NCBI GenBank assembly: GCA_937916005.1
Contig: CALGIA010000201.1
Coordinates: 1 to 23,469, forward strand
Direction of reading: 5' to 3'
Length of the DNA: 23,469 nt
From: an uncultured Rhodospirillaceae bacterium
GTDB taxonomy: Bacteria; Pseudomonadota; Alphaproteobacteria; MPNO01
Part shown: piece after piece, positions 21,736 to 23,469 of the stretch
How the letters are laid out: each line of letters starts with the position of its first letter
How positions within the stretch are numbered: the first letter of the stretch is position 1
Translations under genes and position numbers: made by a program
Notes under the pieces: model-generated
Databases searched by the model: none
Seen by the model: the letters and a program-made list of their open reading frames with translations, nothing else
What the model was told of the DNA's origin: nothing

Positions 21736-22616
21736 CGCGCCGCAACCGCTTCCCGGTGAGCGATATAGACCGAAGCCGCAAAGATGATTCCACCGCCGAC
21801 CCAGACCCAGAAATCGGGCAGTTCGGAAAAGACCAGAAACCCTATGATTGCGGCGAATGGCAGCCGCGCAAAATCAAACGGCAGCACTGCGGTCGCGTCG
21901 GCCGACGCAAAGGCGCGAGAGAGACAGCGCTGATTGAGCGTCGCGAGGGCGCCGATAGCGACCATCATGCCGAGCTGCGGCCAATCTGGCGTGGTCCAGA
22001 CGAACAGCGCAGGTATCAGCATCAAGGGAGTCACATAAAGTGAAAGATACAGCACCGCCTGATCGGGATGATCCGACCGCATGGCGTATTTGACGATGAT
22101 ATGGCTGGTGGCGTTGGCTCCGGCCGCGACGAGCACCAGGATGGCGCCCAGGCTGATTTCCTGCAGCCCGGGCCGCAGAATGATCAATGCGCCGGCGAAG
22201 CCGATGGCCAACGCCGCGATGCGGCGGATATGGAGAATTTCGCCCAGAAACAGGACCGCCATGACGGTGGCGAATAGCGGCGACGTAAATATCAGCGCCT
22301 GCGCATCCGAAACGGGAATCAGGGCCGCGCCGGGAAAAAAGGTCATCAGAAAGGTGACGCCAACCAGCGCGCGGAACAGGTAAATCTTGTGATTTGTCGT
22401 GCGAAACGCCGTCGCCGCGCCGACCCGGAGAACGAAGGGAATCATGAAGATCACATTGGCCGCAATGCGAAAAAATGCGATCTCGAACGGGTGAATATCC
22501 TGAGCCAAATCGCGGATCAGCGTCGTCATGATGGTGAAGCAAAGCGCGCCCGACATCATCCAGAGTCCGCCCTGTAGCGGACCGGGCAATGCGGCAAAGC
22601 GTGACGCCGCATTCAT
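21732..22616 (-). CDS. EamA/DMT superfamily permease 4
   Basis: Predicted 10-helix permease of 294 aa. Opening QGGLWMMSGALCFTIMTTLI, repeat-1 close AIGFAGALIILRPG, repeat-2 close SELPDFWVWVGG followed by IIFAASVYIAHREA. The 12-residue SELPDFWVWVGG is identical in permease 5, and the LIPALFVW and FDFxxLPxAAxIGF strings are also shared, so 4 and 5 form a sub-family distinct from 2 and 3. Its ATG overlaps the permease 5 stop (ATGA at 22613-22616) and its stop overlaps the permease 3 start, so it is coupled on both sides. Substrate unknown. Confidence 0.92.
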   Translation of the reverse strand: MNAASRFAALPGPLQGGLWMMSGALCFTIMTTLIRDLAQDIHPFEIAFFRIAANVIFMIPFVLRVGAATAFRTTNHKIYLFRALVGVTFLMTFFPGAALIPVSDAQALIFTSPLFATVMAVLFLGEILHIRRIAALAIGFAGALIILRPGLQEISLGAILVLVAAGANATSHIIVKYAMRSDHPDQAVLYLSLYVTPLMLIPALFVWTTPDWPQLGMMVAIGALATLNQRCLSRAFASADATAVLPFDFARLPFAAIIGFLVFSELPDFWVWVGGGIIFAASVYIAHREAVAAR

Positions 22617-23469
22617 GCGCTGGTTCCACTACCGAGGTTGGATTCCCGGCGCGTGATATAAACCGCCGAGGCGCAGATCACGCTGCCGCCGACCCATACC
22701 CAGAAATCGGGCAATTCGGAAAACAGCACGAAGCCGATAAAAGCGGCCAGGGGCAGTTTCAGGAAATCAAAGCTGAGCACCAATGTGGCATCGGCGGCGT
22801 GATAGGCACGCACCAGCGACCGTTGACTGGCCATTCCCAATGCGCCGAACAGCAAAAGCCACATGAATTGTTCCAGGGTCGGCCATTGCCACACGAACAG
22901 CGCGGGAATCAACGCCAGGGGCGTCAGGAAAACCGTCATATACATCGCCGTCGTGTCAGGTGCGTCGGTCCGCAACAGATATTTGGCCATCACCGCAAAG
23001 CCGGAATTTATGACAACCGCCCCGATCACCACCCAAATCCCCGCATTGAATTCGATGAAGCCGGGCCGGATGATAATCAGTGCGCCGATCAATCCGGCCG
23101 CCGTCGCGCCCCAGCGCCGGGCCAGCATCGGTTCCCCCAGGATCATGATCGCCAGCATGGACGCGAGAATCGGGCGGGCAAAAGCGATCGACGTGATATC
23201 GGCCAGCGGCATCATGGTCGCGGCGTAGAACATGCAGAGCATGCCGCCATAGGCCATCACCGTACGCAGCATATGACCCTTGATCTTGCCCGTCCGCATC
23301 ACGCCGAGCCCGTTCCGGGCAAGCCAGGGCAGCATGAACATGATGCCGAACACGGCGCGCCAGAACACGATCACCAGCATATCGATTTCGTCGGACAGGA
23401 AGCGCGCCAGCGCCATCATCGACAGGAACGATGCGCTGGCGCAGACCAGCCAAAAGGCCGCGCGGACCG
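22613..23469 (-). CDS. EamA/DMT superfamily permease 5 (5' end beyond the window)
   Basis: The reading frame continues without a stop to the right edge of the window; the residues upstream of the first internal ATG (23419) read VRAAFWLVCASASFLS, which matches the conserved first-helix opening of the other four permeases, so the true start lies outside the window and not at 23419. About 284 residues are visible, nearly the whole protein. Repeat 1 closes with GLIGALIIIRPG, repeat 2 with SELPDFWVWVGG and VICASAVYITRRES. It is the promoter-proximal visible gene of the array, and its stop overlaps the permease 4 start. Closest to permease 4 in sequence. Substrate unknown. Confidence 0.92.
   Translation of the reverse strand, partial: VRAAFWLVCASASFLSMMALARFLSDEIDMLVIVFWRAVFGIMFMLPWLARNGLGVMRTGKIKGHMLRTVMAYGGMLCMFYAATMMPLADITSIAFARPILASMLAIMILGEPMLARRWGATAAGLIGALIIIRPGFIEFNAGIWVVIGAVVINSGFAVMAKYLLRTDAPDTTAMYMTVFLTPLALIPALFVWQWPTLEQFMWLLLFGALGMASQRSLVRAYHAADATLVLSFDFLKLPLAAFIGFVLFSELPDFWVWVGGSVICASAVYITRRESNLGSGTSA

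Overview
The window is about 23.5 kb of GC-rich (roughly 60 %), densely coded bacterial chromosome. Protein family content, wide use of GTG starts and the gene types present (ClpB, an OapA/LysM-type M23 peptidase, GluQ-RS, several EamA permeases, an NDP-forming acyl-CoA ligase with an acyl-CoA dehydrogenase) suggest an alphaproteobacterium, possibly a free-living Rhodospirillales-like organism. That placement is an inference from gene content, not from a marker gene. I see no rRNA, tRNA, CRISPR array, insertion sequence, phage gene or attachment site, so this looks like core or shell chromosome rather than a mobile island.

Layout from left to right. (1) 1-2025: the 3' three quarters of clpB, convergent with an envelope M23 endopeptidase (2060-3415). 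(2) An AT-rich divergent intergenic region (3416-3656), then a plus-strand run spaced 18-20 nt: NDP-forming acyl-CoA ligase, acyl-CoA dehydrogenase, and a P2A-type cation ATPase that keeps the SERCA Ca2+ ligands. The ATPase end overlaps the end of a minus-strand HNH endonuclease. (3) 10324-13585: a DapA-superfamily lyase with an altered active site, divergent from a D-hydantoinase/dihydropyrimidinase, which abuts a convergent SDR lacking the YxxxK motif. (4) 13614-14939: a serine carboxylesterase and an AlkA-type DNA glycosylase on the minus strand, divergent from gluQ (14979-15836). (5) 15883-18071: a compact minus-strand operon of LMW-PTP, fructosamine-kinase-type kinase and Tnr3-like NUDIX hydrolase. 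This reads as a protein-deglycation and metabolite-damage unit. (6) 18247-23469: five EamA/DMT permease genes. One is on the plus strand and four are tandem on the minus strand, three junctions being 4-bp overlaps or a 4-nt gap. A small zincin metallopeptidase and a pterin-4a-carbinolamine dehydratase sit between the single gene and the array.

No unambiguous new defence or mobile system is visible. The observations most worth following are the LMW-PTP/FN3K/NUDIX operon, the translationally coupled EamA array made of two sub-families, and the hydantoinase neighbourhood where both the DapA-like enzyme and the SDR have lost canonical catalytic residues. All enzyme specificities below are family-level unless stated otherwise.
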